A stretch of 64,000 bases of DNA from Tyto alba (lineage: Eukaryota > Chordata > Aves > Strigiformes > Tytonidae): the NCBI RefSeq assembly GCF_018691265.1, contig NW_024881316.1, forward strand, positions 8,182,819 through 8,246,818, written 5' to 3'. Below, one piece after another: positions 11,860-24,871 of this stretch; position 1 is the stretch's first letter, and every line of letters begins with the position of its first letter. Under the pieces are notes generated by a model, which saw only the letters and a list, made by a program, of their open reading frames with translations, was not told where the DNA came from and made no database searches. The position numbers and the translations under genes are program-made.

Positions 11860-14800
11860 ATTAAAAAGTATATTTTTAAATTTATTTATTTAATACCAGC
11901 AGTGGGACTGACAAGGAGCTGAAAACCATACAGTTAGTGTCAGTTAAGTGGTGAATTGACGAAGTCATGACACCTCTTTGTTCAGACAAAACAGAAGGTG
12001 AAAAGTAAGCTATTTATTACTGTGATGAGTTCTAAAGATCTAAGAATTTTGCCTTATTATAATTATTTCTTGCTTTTCTAACAGTAGCAATTAAAACTGT
12101 GCACAATAAACTAAATAATTTGAATTCTATATGAGGCTAAATATGTCAACTGATTAAGTATTTTCTAGATAAACAAAGTTAAAAGTAGTGTAGATAATTT
12201 CTTGTCTAAGGAAAAGAGACAACTATGCAATGACTTTTACAATCCTTTTGTGCAGACATTGCATGCTCTATCCAGTTTCTCACTCTTGTAATAATAAATA
12301 TAATAATATAATAAATAATAAAAAATAATTTAAAAATAATTTTAAAATGCAAGCTTTAGCTAGAGACATGTAATAGTATCTTCTACATGTAAGTGAGAAA
12401 ATGTTTGATTAATAAATAGAATTTTTGATCAGGGATTATGAAATATAGATGAGGAAATATTTTATGAGTTCATGAAAATTTCCATTATGAAGTGAGGTAA
12501 AACTTAGCTGAATGAGTTTATGTTGAGTATGTGGTACTCTGTGGCTCTAATATACCCCAAAAAAGTATCTCGCTTTCTTGTAAAACAGTATAGTGCAGAA
12601 AGATTTATTTGCACGTGAAAGGCTCCAAAAAACATTCCCAGAGTGCATGGTACGATAACATTATTTGTTATTCTTTTTTATGTATGTGCATCTGGATATA
12701 TACAGTCAAACTGGTGATACAGTCTCTACCACAGACTTCATTCACAATTATCCTAAACATGAATAACCTAAGTTCAAGTAATGAAAACTAAACACTGCAA
12801 AAAAGACATGCACAGCTCCTGAAGACAAAACACCAGGTTTGCATAAATTGCTAACTAAAAACCTCTATTCAGTTAGCAATGCCAGTATCTTCGTGTTTCT
12901 ACTGTTTGACACAATGATGGATTATTTATTTACTGAACAGCACTGGTGGCCAGAAAATCTGATTTTCATGCATGAAATCCATGAAACCTCAACCACTGAA
13001 CAGCTTCTTTTACACGTGGCAAAGGTCACCTATCAAGGGATTTTCTCACGTTTTGTGTGATTGGTCATGCCTCATTTCCTTCAAGAAAATATGATTTCCC
13101 CAAAGTGTGTGCATTTTAAGAGACTCACAAAGACTGAGAAAGTTATTTCCTCTTTGTTTGTGATAAGCACAAAATATAGAGACTAACCTACAGGGAACGA
13201 CAAGCAACTGTATCTGGAAACCATATTTAATCCTATCATTAAGGAAAACCTCAGAGCACACTAGGAACAAAAAGAGTGCAAAACTAAACACTTAACCTTG
13301 TCACTTAACCTTTCAGACTTGCAAGTATTTAAAGAAAATATTCAGTATATTTGATAAGTGTTTTTCCTGTATTGGGAAAGTGTTACCTGTTCATACTAAG
13401 AGCTTCTATTCTTTTAAGCAATGGGAAGTCAAACCAAATGAGATGATATTGGATTTTTACAGAGGCTTCACTACTCTTAAACACTAAACAATTTTATTTC
13501 CATGTTTTAATCTCCTGGAAGAACTGAAAGAAAATTACAGCTTATGTTACCCACTGTTGGTACAGTACTTTTGGAAGGTAGCATTGCCATACATCTTCAT
13601 TGCGAGTTTCCTTCAGAACTAGGACTGCCTCATTGCATGCATGTATAAAGTGCCTATCACAATGGATCTCTGATAACAGTTGGGGTTTAAGATATCACAG
13701 TGACAGATAACTATTTGAAAATAGAAATGTAGAAGAATCCCTCAAAGTTCTGTTTTGTTTTGGTTTGGTTTTTTTTTTTACTCATATGGGCCATAGGCTT
13801 GTCTTTTCAGAGATTGAGCTTTAGGATGCTGAAGGGTGTTGATTAATAAATGCAGAAGCTTCTGCAAGACCTTTCAGATTTCCTGTAGTTTCTGTTAAAA
13901 TCTACACATCTGCAAATGACAGTCTATGCCTTTCATCTATGGAGTGATTCCCCATTTTGTGATTTCTTTCTTTCTTTTTGTTTGAAAACCACTGAAATTA
14001 ATAACCTCCTGCACTGTCAGTACATTTTATATCATATAGTAAGTCGTCATGAAAAATATTCTTGTTACTCTTTCTACAGGGCAGATATCTGACTATAGTG
14101 CAATAATGACAACAATGTCCATCATAAAGAATACATATTAACAGGACAAAATGTCAAAAGGAAAACATTCTCATCTCAACTGACAAAATGTAATCTGTTC
14201 AAAGATAAATCCTGTGGCTTTTAACTTATGCTATCAAAATACAATTGTCTGCATATCAGAGAGGGAAAAAAATAAAAAAATTTATGGTTAATAAAGGTTC
14301 TGGGCTCTTTCAATAGTCTGCAAATGTTTAAATACTGACATAGTGCTATATTTTAATATGTTAACGGTAATATGCATTGTTCATTTGGCTGTATTATTTA
14401 CGAAGGTTTATAATCTTTCCCATGTCTTTGGGTTGCAGTGTTGATGGGGTCTTTTGGCATCTTTTTGCCAGTAGGGTAGTGATGAATTAATGTGACAGTT
14501 AAAAAAATGTCAAAAGTTGTTAGGGAATAGAAAAGATCAAAATACAGTAGGGTAGGAAAAGAAATACTGTACCTCGGCATGAGTAGAAAGGTGATAATAT
14601 AAGAATGTTTAAAGTAGATTCAATCAAAGATTTATGAGAAAATACAAATTGACTCATACTCTTAAATGAGAAAGATCATCACAGGAATGTTTCTGTGCTA
14701 GCTGAAATAAGAAAAAAGCTGATATTAGCTTAAGCCTGTAATCAGTACAAAAGGGAAAGGATGAATAATTACTGTTGAAATTTAAAAAAAGGAAATATTT

Positions 14801-17235
14801 AAGCTGCATGTCTGAAGAGAAAGTGGGAGTGAATGAAACCTTAATAATATTTAGTATTGGAATAGGGAATATTTTTGCACCGTGAGTCTTGACAATTACA
14901 AAGCTTGAGACATTTAAAACAAGACTGAAGAATAAATCATTTAAGCATACTGAAGAATGCTTTCACAGTTGGGTAAGAAGATGGAGTCAAAAACCTCATC
15001 TGTCTTCTGCATCTAACTACTAACCCTCTCCAATAATACAGAATAGTCTATAGTGCTTCATTCCACAGATCATAACAAGCAAAATACAATGCTTACTGAG
15101 GAAATCTGTGTCTGCCCCTCTTTCTTCTGGGGCAGAACTTCGTATCAATATGAATGACATGTCATCTTCTAGGTTGTCTACAGCCATGTCACTCTCATGA
15201 TAAATGTGATCGGATACTGTGCATGGTGTTGCTAATACTGATGCTATTAAAGGGGAGTCTGCCTCTCTGTTATGTTAATTTTGCCAGCTCAAACTTGGCT
15301 GCTGCTCCAGCTGCTGCCACTATTTATGGAAAGCAAGTTTTTGTTAATAAACCTCTTGCATAGTTACAAATTGCCTGGAATAAGTATGACTGTTACTGCT
15401 CTGATTGGTCTTGGAGAAATGGAAGGAATTTTACGTGTACATTGTCAGAATAAATAAAAACAGCGTAAAGATTGTTTTATTCATTCATTACACACCAGGT
15501 AATATTCTTCCTCTAAAAACAGGGTATAATGGGATAAGTTTTATATAAAATAACCAGGAAAATTTACCAAAACGTCTCAGATTTTGCACAGAAATCCTTC
15601 CTCTATTTTTTTTTTTTTATTTTCCCCTCCACTAATTTACTGAAAACTGAAGTTAATCCCTAAAACAGGATGGTATGTCTTCATTTTGCAATAACTTTCT
15701 GTTGTTTTGTATACTATTTCATATTTAACTTTTCTATTTCTAGATTGCATGCAGTTAGGTTATTTACAGATTTGTCCTGCCCTCCTTTCTTCATCCTTAT
15801 ATATATTAAATAGGAAAAGAAGAATTCCAGAATTCGTACTTCATTTTATGTTAAAGATTAATAGTGTTTCAGAATTCCTATGAAAATTTTAATAAAAATA
15901 CCTTCTCTCCCACCCCCATATTGTAAATGTAGTGGGTATGTTCTGTTTTCCTGCAAGATAAACATTGTTTGGTCAAAATAGATGAACAATATATAGCCTG
16001 CTTTTGGCTTATTTTTTTAGGAATATGTCCTTTTCATTTAATGAAAGCATAATATTTAATGTAGCATTTAGTTCAGCCTAGATAGATAATTGTTGCAACA
16101 CTGTTTATCAGTCAAAATAAAGAATATATGGTTGCTTTATTTTTACTGACAAACAGAAATTCACTACAGTTGTAAAGCAGTTCCATTTAAGGCCTAATGA
16201 ATATTTATTTTTCAATTTTGTCATCACAACAAGAAAAATTATCAGTTGTTCCAGTGGCAAATCTAATTCCGTTCCAGAGAAAGACGGGGCGGGCGGGGGG
16301 AAAATCCTCATAGAATCAATTCTTTTATGAATTTGGAAAATAACAAGTAATCATTGCTTGTTATAGTTTTTGACAGCTTAAGTATAAAAAAATCAATTAT
16401 CATGAAACTACTATCCAGATTAATGTTGAAAATAAACCTGCTTCTTAGGTACCTGATAACATAGCATTGATTTTTATTGTTTGAGGGAGGCTGGCTATAT
16501 TTAATTTCTTTTATTGATTTTTTTTTTCCTTAAGTCCTATATTCAATGCATGTGAGATACAATGCAATTTCTTATAGCAAAGTAATGCCAAGCATCAAGC
16601 CTGTGAATTAATTTTACATGAGTGAAAGCAGTTCTTAGTAATTTGTGGAGTATTTGAGAGCAAAACTAGTAATTTTCCTCTTTATTATTTATAAATATCA
16701 AAAGGTCCAGAAGTGGGCATGGTGGTGTGGACTCAAATTAGAAGATCTTGCAGTAATATCTAATATCTTGACACCACAGCACCTCATGTCCTATGCCTCA
16801 TGTACTTTGAATGCCAGTAGTGATTGAACGTTTTTGGAAACTGGGGGAAAAATATAATCAACAAGATTTCCAATTGGCTTTTGAGACCGTGAGTTTCAAA
16901 TCAGAATGCAATTTTAAACAGAATTGAATGTATGATTTAAAACCACACAAAATCATGACAATTAAATAATTTAAAATAAATAAATAAACAACAAACCAAA
17001 ACCACATACTGTTTGGAGCCTAAAATGGTTCTAGTCTTTTTTCCAACTGACAAATAACTAAAAACAAACAGCGTCCATGAGCCTGTATGAGTAGAATTTT
17101 AATGATTCCTGCATCAGCAAAGTGAAAGCAATGTCATTTTAATAAGTTAAATGCAAAAGTTTCCTTCAAATAAATGTAAAATATGTAAATACAGTGATTC
17201 AGAAAGGTAGAATAAGTTTGGAGCAGCAAGTATTT
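11860..17235. other. AT-rich non-coding stretch, no gene seen
   Basis: No coding exon, RNA gene or mobile element recognised across about 5.4 kb. An AAT/AAAT-rich low-complexity tract lies at about 12284-12347. A G-rich island, GGGGCGGGCGGGGGG, stands alone at 16286-16300; it has only three separable G runs. Open frames up to 81 codons (13046-13291, minus) look like chance. Confidence 0.7.
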
Positions 17236-17240
17236 TGGTT

Positions 17241-17405
17241 TCACTGAAATGTTGCCCCTTGTGTCATGCAGCAGCTTTGCTTGTCTAAATATGCTAGATA
17301 AGGCAGGTGCTCATCACAGAGCCTGTTATTTGGAGATAGCTCAGAAGATGAGTTTCTCTGCAGCAAATCACTACTGTATTTAGCTACGGAGGAAGATGAT
17401 GACAT
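17241..17405 (-). CDS. Candidate terminal exon, 54 codons, unidentified
   Basis: On the minus strand a strong acceptor (CTTGCCCCCTTTCAG) is followed immediately by ATG and a 54-codon frame ending in TGA at 17241-17243. The translation begins MSSSSSVAKYSSDLL and is Ser-rich, with a later CDEHLPYLAYLDKQSCC stretch; its composition looks more like protein than the surrounding frames. The same frame is also open upstream of the acceptor, to 17477. I do not recognise a family. It could be the last coding exon of a gene, a small ORF in a lncRNA, or chance. An exon-like segment lies only 114 bp upstream in transcription order. Confidence 0.25.
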   Translation of the reverse strand: MSSSSSVAKYSSDLLQRNSSSELSPNNRLCDEHLPYLAYLDKQSCCMTQGATFQ

Positions 17406-17519
17406 CTGAAAGGGGGCAAGCAAAACCTGACACACAAAGGTACTGTAATGCTCAGAGCCTGCATCAGGTGAAATCATACTCTCTCTGGTTCAAAACAGAG
17501 TAAAGCCTGTCCAACTTAC

Positions 17520-17606
17520 CCTGAGGAGCTTTCAAAGCTTAATAAAGATGCTATATGTGGGAAGACTTGGTTACTCCTGAACACTTCTCTACCCTCATGG
17601 CTTTAC
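17520..17606 (-). other. Candidate non-coding exon
   Basis: On the minus strand, a pyrimidine-rich acceptor (CTGCCCCGCTTCTCACAG) opens an 87-base segment that ends in a near-consensus donor, CTCAGG|GTAAGT. All three frames contain a stop. If real, it would therefore be a UTR or lncRNA exon. Splicing to the candidate at 17405 would use a 114-base intron, short but possible in birds. The evidence is splice-site quality alone. Confidence 0.2.
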
Positions 17607-17609
17607 CTG

Positions 17610-19078
17610 TGAGAAGCGGGGCAGAGGGTGTCTGTGTTACGCTGCTGCTTTAAACAGAGAAGTTATTCTAATCAGGGGAAGGAGAAGGGATGTATCTAAT
17701 TTAAGTTTGAGAAGCCCCTTCTTTACTCATCATAGAATAGATCAAAATAAAACCATTAAAAAAAAAAAAATGAAAACAAAACAGAAAAAACCTCAACAAA
17801 CCAAAGAAATCCAAACCATTCATTTGATTTCTCATGGCCTCTCCACTTTCATTTATATAATTCCAGTGGCATAATGTGGTCAGCTCCAAGAGTTTTATTA
17901 AAAAAAAATGACTGAGAATATTGATTTGAAAGGACTGGGGTTTTTTTGCTGTTTATTTGGTTTTAATTTGTGAATATATTTAATGGTCATGTATAACTTT
18001 CATCACTTTCTATGGTGATAATGCCTACCAAATTTCCATCAGGGAGTAAGAAGAGTTATGTTAGGTCCTGTTCAAATGTAACTACTTACTATCTTTATAC
18101 AGTGTCTTGATATTGAAATTTCTGTTGAGCAATTTGTTCTAGAAGAGTTTTTTAATAATTTGGTCAAACTCAGCATCAATAAAAAATAACATAATATTAA
18201 TGAGAAATTATCCATCTATGGGAAAAGATTGAGATGGTATAGATGCTGTTTAGGCATCTGAGTAGCTAAGCTGTGAGGGTGATTTCCTTGCCTTTCTCTA
18301 AAAATGAATTAATTCCTGCAGAGGACAGTTAGAGATGGAGCTGACCCCTCTACCTCTGCAGGAGCTTGTTTCTTTCACTTGATCTCACGAGGCATACAGG
18401 GAGATTGGCTTCCTAACATCAGAACCAAAACTTGAACTGCTAAAAAAGAGGATGCAAATACTATTTAGTGGCCCTATTATGCAACATTTTGTGCAGCAAA
18501 CCTATAAAAGAAATAATATTTTGAAGGTGTTGATAAAGCTGTTACAAATATATGGCTGAGTGCATAAAGTATGACCTACAGAGTCAGGTATTGTTAAAGT
18601 TCTTGCACTGCCCAGCATCCACAGTAAACCTGCAAATCTTGGGAGTTTAACTTCTTACATTGGAAAGTTGATCTAGATATCACTAAGACACAATAAATCT
18701 GATCCAAAATTCATCACTTTACTGTCTTTTTTCACATTCAGTTCTGTTCTGTAGTCTAATGTAATCTACTTTCTACTGTAGAGAGGTGGGAGTGTGTAAA
18801 ACTTGGCAAACTTCATTGCACTCGGAATAAAAACCCACTCCACCTTCATTTATTCAACACCTCTCAAGATTTTGAAAATATGAAATATTTTTGACTTTAA
18901 CATATAATATTATTACCCTTATGGTGTTTCAAGAAAGACTGGATGAGTCCATCAAAACAGTAAGCTTTCAAACTCTCCTCAAGGAGCATTATTACATTGT
19001 TTAGTCCTGTATGTTTGGTGTCCAAGTGAAAATCTACTTTATAAGCAAGATTAGATTTAGAGGAGCAGAACTGAGTTA
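17610..19078. other. AT-rich non-coding stretch, nothing recognised
   Basis: Non-coding DNA with a poly-A run near 17759-17770. No repeat family or exon signal recognised. Confidence 0.7.
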
Positions 19079-19080
19079 GT

Positions 19081-19250
19081 TTGTTGGTTTTTGGTTTTTT
19101 TTTTTTGTTTGTTTGTTTGGTTTGTTTGTTTTTTTTTTTTTTTTTTTTGTTGTTTTGTTTTTGTTTTGGGGTTTTTTGTTTGGGTTTTTTTTTTTTTTTT
19201 TGCTGTTTTGGGGTTTTTTGTTTTGTTGTTTTGCTTTTTTTCTCCTGCCA
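19081..19250. repeat. T-rich/TTTTG low-complexity tract, about 170 bp
   Basis: The plus strand is almost entirely T with interspersed G, including several TTTG and TTTTG units, T runs of more than 10, and three short G runs (GGGG, GGG, GGGG). Apparent 60-71-codon frames across it on both strands are products of the low complexity (poly-Phe/Leu or poly-Lys/Asn/Thr) and are not genes. Confidence 0.9.
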
Positions 19251-19254
19251 TCTG

Positions 19255-22200
19255 AATAGCTGTTTTTCAAAAGGAAAAAGTAAAACAAACTGGTGAGTTA
19301 TGACAAGGTTTCATTGTACAGATACCTCAGAATAAATATTTGTTCATGGTAAAGGTATTACATTCCTTCTGAGATGATGCTTATACTACATCCAAATTGC
19401 AAGGCAGGGGTGTGCTTCTGCTCTCTGGCATCCATGTAGAGCCCCAGGCTCTGAAGGGACAGACAGGAGCATATTCTTTACTCCACCTTCTGGTCTCTAC
19501 ACAGGGGAGAAACTCACACGTACACATAGGCTATGAAGGCAGTCACAGCACTAGATCTGGACATTTGGGTGTACAGGACCTGCAGTGTACATTAGTATAT
19601 CTCTGCTGCACAATCTACTTATTGCCCATGAGAATAAACTTGAGGTGCATTGTTATGCACAGCTGCAAAATACTTACACTGCAGATGTTCCTGTATTGTG
19701 GGTATCTAGGAAGTTTCACAACTTGTAAAATTATTGAACTGTAAGTATACAAAGAAAATGGGATCTGAAAATCTTTGTTAATGTAGGCAAAACATGACTG
19801 AAGCCAGATTTGATGGACCTGAAGAGTTTGGGGCAACCCATAGGTGTTCTCCATTATCTTCTTGGCAAAATTACAAGGGAAATGTCCACTGAAGCTTAAT
19901 AAATACTTAAAAACTACTTCTGAATGAGTATATCTCTCAAGTACAACTGATGGGAACCTGGGTTGGAACTCCTTTGTTTACTGAATAACTGTTCTTCTCA
20001 GCATCTCATGAATGAGGAAGAACAGATATTAGAAAGACCCTCCAGAAATTAATTCAAAGCATGCAGCTCTTTAGTATGGCCATTATCAACTGGGAGCTTA
20101 AGAGCATTCAAACATCCCTATCCCAGGTCCTGGTATTTCTGTTTCTGCATAAAGCTGGTGAAGGAGTAAGAATTCGCTTAGTGTTTCTCTTCCATTCTGG
20201 AAGTAAAATACATTCTTTCAGTGTTCTCACATTCTTTTTCACATGCCCAGTTTGGCCTATGTTTGGAGACAAGTTTGATCTTGTCAAATAAAGACATTCA
20301 TAAACTCTTAAATTATAATCTAAAGAATGGATTTTGACAGTTTTTAAATGCAACATTCTGGCAAGAAATATGCCTTCTTGTTTATTGGTTGTCACTTCTG
20401 TTATATGACTTTGTGTATCAGTATTATTATTATTCTTTAGGTAGTACTCAAGAGATCCCAGTCAAAACAAGGAGCCCCATTATTTTATACAGTCTTTAAC
20501 CATACAATGACAAAAATAACTTCCGTGCTAAAGCTCTAGCTAACCCTGCCCATGACAAGACAGAACAGATTGGTACTACTAACAAAGAAGGAAAAATGAA
20601 AACAAACCAGTTATATTTATGATAAATATTGATCAAACAAACATTATTGTTAAAATAAACTTTTCAAATCATATTCTGATAAAAACAAATGGGCAATCAT
20701 ATGAGAAATTTCTTTAAATCTGCTATTGTTACAAATAGCTTACAGATCGCTCTGCAAAAAACGAGCCTGTCAGTAATTTTCATATAGCCTTATAAAGCAG
20801 TAAAAGAAGTGCTCTACCTAGGGAAATGTTCACTGAAAACCCACATAAGTACTCTCAGGGAAATGACCTACTTTAAGCTGCAGTCTGTGATTTCTGTGTG
20901 TGCAATATTGTTTCTGGTACTGGGGACAGGTATTCATGGAGGATTTGCAAGATCTGACATTGGTAGATCTTGCGTTTCTGTCAAATTATTGGAATTATTA
21001 ATTTGAATTATTTCGTATTAACACTAACTGCTTTTATCCAGGAGAAATGCAGAATGGCAGGGTGTGGTGTGGAAGGTTCTTTAGCTTAGTTACAACTTAA
21101 CACAGAAATATGGGGAGAATTCCAGCCCCACAGTAGTTATCCACAAAACTCTCATTGGAGTTAATTAAATCATTGTTTCACCCATAATGATAAAAATAAT
21201 ATAAAAATAAATGTTACCCACTGAAGCGTAAGAAAGACTGCCTACAGTAGGGCCACTTAAGAAGAAAATTTTCTAAACTACATAGAAGTGTATTCTTCAC
21301 ATTAAACAGGCAAAACTGACCTCAGTTAGGTTTGAGATGGTTGTAAAACAGATCTCATTTACTTACCTTTTAGCGTTCCTGTAGATCCACCCCATTTTTC
21401 TCATAAAGTCCCATCAAGCAAACACTTTCCTACACCAGTTGCTGCTCTCCCTACATCCAGGGTCCCAAACAAAGCAAACAGACTCTGCGCTCACCCAGGG
21501 GAAGCTTCACCACCCTGTTGATTATCAGGACTACCCACCTGAGGACTGTTCCTGGAAACCACCAAGCAACACAGCAGTACACCAACAGGCCTTAGTCAGC
21601 CTCACCTGGGTCTGCTACCCATGCACCCTTTGTTCTTGGTTCATTTTCCTTTGTGGAGTATCCCTGGCAGTATTTTTTCAATAATTATGAGCCAAATTCT
21701 TAGAACTACTTGCCAAGTACTTTTGAGAGAATACTTAGAGGATAACAACTTTAGTACTGTTCCTGGGGGATAGCAAAGGCAGTTATTACTTTGACTTCAG
21801 TTTTTCAGTATTGTTTTGTTGTTGTTTTTATGACATTTTTTATATACAAAAATGCATGTAAAATGTAACTATTCAGCATATTTATGAGGAATTAGATGCA
21901 AATGTTACATCAAGGAACATAGAAAATGTGGTTGTCACTCATATATCTTACTTCTTTCACAGGTTTATTAAGGAAAAATAAATCCTCTACACACCTTTTT
22001 TTGCTGACTTAGACATTTTTGACCAAGAAAGCAAGTTGATTGGAAAGCTCCACACATTGTGAATATATTGGCATAATTTCTCAGTAAAATATTTCTTCAG
22101 ACTTTTACTTACATAGATATAATGTGGGTGTGTGCTTGTTTCTGTATTTTGGTGTGGGGATTTTTTAATTAATTAAGAACAGAGTTTATGGAAAATGCCA

Positions 22201-23758
22201 GCTCCTAGTTCTTTCTTGAATGGACTATCCTTCCAAATTTCTTCTTTTATTTTAATTTTAGCAAGGAACTTAGGCTTTTTAGCCTTGAAAACTGAGCTCA
22301 AAAACCCAGCTGGTATATCTCTGGAGACAAGCAACTGAAACCTGATATCCTATCACAGGAAGTATTAGGCCAGATTCTAACCTGAAATAAATTAGCATGG
22401 CCACACAGAATTGAAGAAATAAGTCCATGACATTTTCAATCGATAGTATCATTAAAACACAGAGTTGAAGGATTCATTGTTAGCAGCACTAATACTTGAA
22501 TGAGGGGAAAAAGATGAGATCCTTACCAAGGAACATTAATCAGAATTACTTTATTCAGTTCTGTAGAGCAACTCTGATTTTAAACAGCTGAAGTTCTCAC
22601 ACAAACAAATGGAGTAATCCCAAATTCAGTGAGTACAAAGTGTTTACATACCCAGTATATTTTTATATATTATTTTGCTCGTTCATTTATTATTTGCTTA
22701 ACTGTTCAAAAACATTTGGCCAGCATCTCCTTTGGAAAAATAGGGCACAATTCAGTGGTTATTGTTTTAATCAGACTGGAAGGTCAGTGAAATTCTCTGC
22801 TACAAATTTTTTGTGTGGTCTCAGGTAACTCACTCCACTTATGACACGGTGCAGGCAAAGGTAATTTCATATCACAGGAAAAGGTGATTTTTAAAGAATG
22901 AGGGGAAGGAAAGTTCATCAACGTTGGAACAGAAACATAAGTTTCTCTTTGAAAAGGAATGGTACTTAGTCTGCAGGAAAATTTACAGTACATTTTAAGA
23001 AATATTTCAGGGATTTTGTAGTGCTAATACACTTTTCACCACCATCTTCCCACTTTCCCCACTCTCCAAAACAGCTTATGTTATTACTCTAGGACTTAAT
23101 TTCAGTTTTGTACTTTGTGCAGCTCAAAAGCTTGTATGAAATAAAGTCAACTATAAATCATAAGTACCACAGTGATTATTGGAGGTGAAAGGGGAAAGGT
23201 GGGTATGTAGAGTGGAATAGAATAGAATGGAATGGAAAATGAAAAGATTAAATGGAAATACTTGCATTTCCTTCATCCTAATAGTAATGGTTAACTTTCA
23301 CACACATTAGAAATCTGGTGTTTCCAAACCTCTTTATACTACAGTGCAAAACAGGAAAAATCCCTCTCCAATCTATTTTGTCATAGCTTCACATTAAATA
23401 AGTTTTACTTGAGTTAAAGTTTCCTTTCTCTTGGGTTTCATCATTCACAGAAAAAGCAACAAATAACCTCCCCTCGAAGCCCCTCACACTTTAAAGAGGT
23501 ATACCGTTTATTATTCTGTTATAAAAAACCCAAATTATTTCTAAATTCTCAAGAAAAATTGGTTTTGTAGTTTATTTTTTACTCTGGAGTATGATTAATT
23601 TTTTATTTTTTTTTCTCCCAATCAGGAACTTCCAGTAAATCATGTCAGACACAAACATATTAAAAAATCCTGATACAAACACTGTGTTTTAAAGTTTTAA
23701 AATTCCTAGATGTAAAATACCTATAATGTTTTATCTAACAACAGTATATTTTGATATG
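19255..23758. other. Non-coding stretch, no gene seen
   Basis: A 115-codon frame at 19397-19744 (plus) sits in a slightly GC-richer segment but has no recognised domain. Near 21361 the minus strand has a consensus donor (AAAAG|GTAAGT), but the segment before it carries stops in every frame. Near 23210 there is a short purine-rich GGAAT/GAAT tract. Possible faint remnants of old repeats, words such as GGCCAGATTCTAACC near 22369, are too short to call. Confidence 0.65.
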
Positions 23759-23759
23759 T

Positions 23760-23812
23760 AAAAAAAAAAAAAAAAACAAAAAACAAACAAAAAACAACAA
23801 AATAGAAAAGGT
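23760..23812. repeat. Poly-A tract with CAAAA units
   Basis: A run of 17 A followed by irregular CAAAA/CAAA units. No LINE or SINE body is visible next to it, so it reads as simple sequence and not as a retroposon tail. Confidence 0.9.
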
Positions 23813-24810
23813 AAAACAACAAATACCCCAACCCAACCTTATTCTCTCCCTCCTCCTGAGCTTCTAATTCAACATTGCAGTCATTGATAGAGAGCTGATT
23901 TTTATTTGTTTATTTTAATTTAACATCACAAGGAACACCTGTCTCCTGGCACATTTTTCATTTCAATTGATTTTGGCAGTTCAGTATATTCTGGCAGAAT
24001 GGATGACGAATCTAACTTCTTTTAGGCTCAATGAATTATTTTTTTTTTCTAGATATTGCAGTTCTTATTGCATTTTCTTGGTAGTCCTAGTGAAAATAGA
24101 TCCGTGACTCTAACTGTTTTGCTCAAATATTTCAGGGAAGACAGATAGGCAGTAAGTTTTAGATATTCATATAATAAACTTCAGGTGCTTCTTTTTGAGA
24201 TTATAGTGTATCTGAAAGAATTTACACTAAATTTCCATCGAACCAGTAAATGTAAGAAACAGAATTGTACTAATTCTGTCCTTGGATATACAATGTTAAT
24301 GTTTATGGAAGTCTGTAGGCTATGAACCTCCAGAAAATTGGATGGATGTAATTGGACAATAGCTTCAGTTATTCTCAAGACATGTATGGAGGACTATTGC
24401 CTCTAAAACTCTTTTTTTTTTCTCCCCCTCTTTACCTCTCCAAGACTGTGGAGATAAAGAGCACTCACAGGAGGCACAGAGCATACAGTAAGACCTCCCA
24501 TCTTTTCTCCTGAAAGCTTGATCAATGTAGAAATAGTTTTTGACACTAAAAATTGGATTACATTAGTATTAATATTCAACAGTGTGATAAATGAAAAAAA
24601 TTTTTATTCATTTAATGCGTCAGACCAAATTGAGACATTTATGATAAATACATTTACTTCACACTTTGAAGGTTATCTGTGCAACTAGAAAGGTTAGAGG
24701 TTGTGTTTGTTTAATGGAAGATCAGGTACTACAACATGAGATGACAGACATACTGGGAAAAGGGCATGACTCAGAATTAGGGCAAAACCCAATAAACATA
24801 ACCTGTCATG

Positions 24811-24812
<2 letters not shown>

Positions 24813-24841
<29 letters not shown>

Positions 24842-24870
24842 CAAGACAAAACAACAACAACAACAAAAAA
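24813..24870. repeat. (CAAAA)n then (CAA)n microsatellite
   Basis: About five tandem CAAAA units are followed by interrupted CAAAA and CAA units ending in a short A run. Confidence 0.9.
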
Positions 24871-24871
24871 G

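Noticed and set aside
12284..12347. AAT/AAAT-rich tract as a replication origin or scaffold attachment site
   Set aside because: Simple AT-rich low complexity; nothing beyond composition supports a function.
16286..16300. GGGGCGGGCGGGGGG as a G-quadruplex
   Set aside because: Only three separable G runs of three or more with loops, so it does not meet the usual four-run rule.
19057..19296. Overlapping frames rich in Lys/Asn/Thr (minus) or Phe/Leu/Cys (plus)
   Set aside because: Produced by the T/G low-complexity tract.
19397..19744. 115-codon plus-strand frame
   Set aside because: No recognised family and no splice, Kozak or conservation evidence. Length alone is not exceptional for 64 kb.
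21362..21480. Minus-strand AAAAG|GTAAGT donor preceded by a GC-richer segment
   Set aside because: All frames contain stops and the acceptor is weak.
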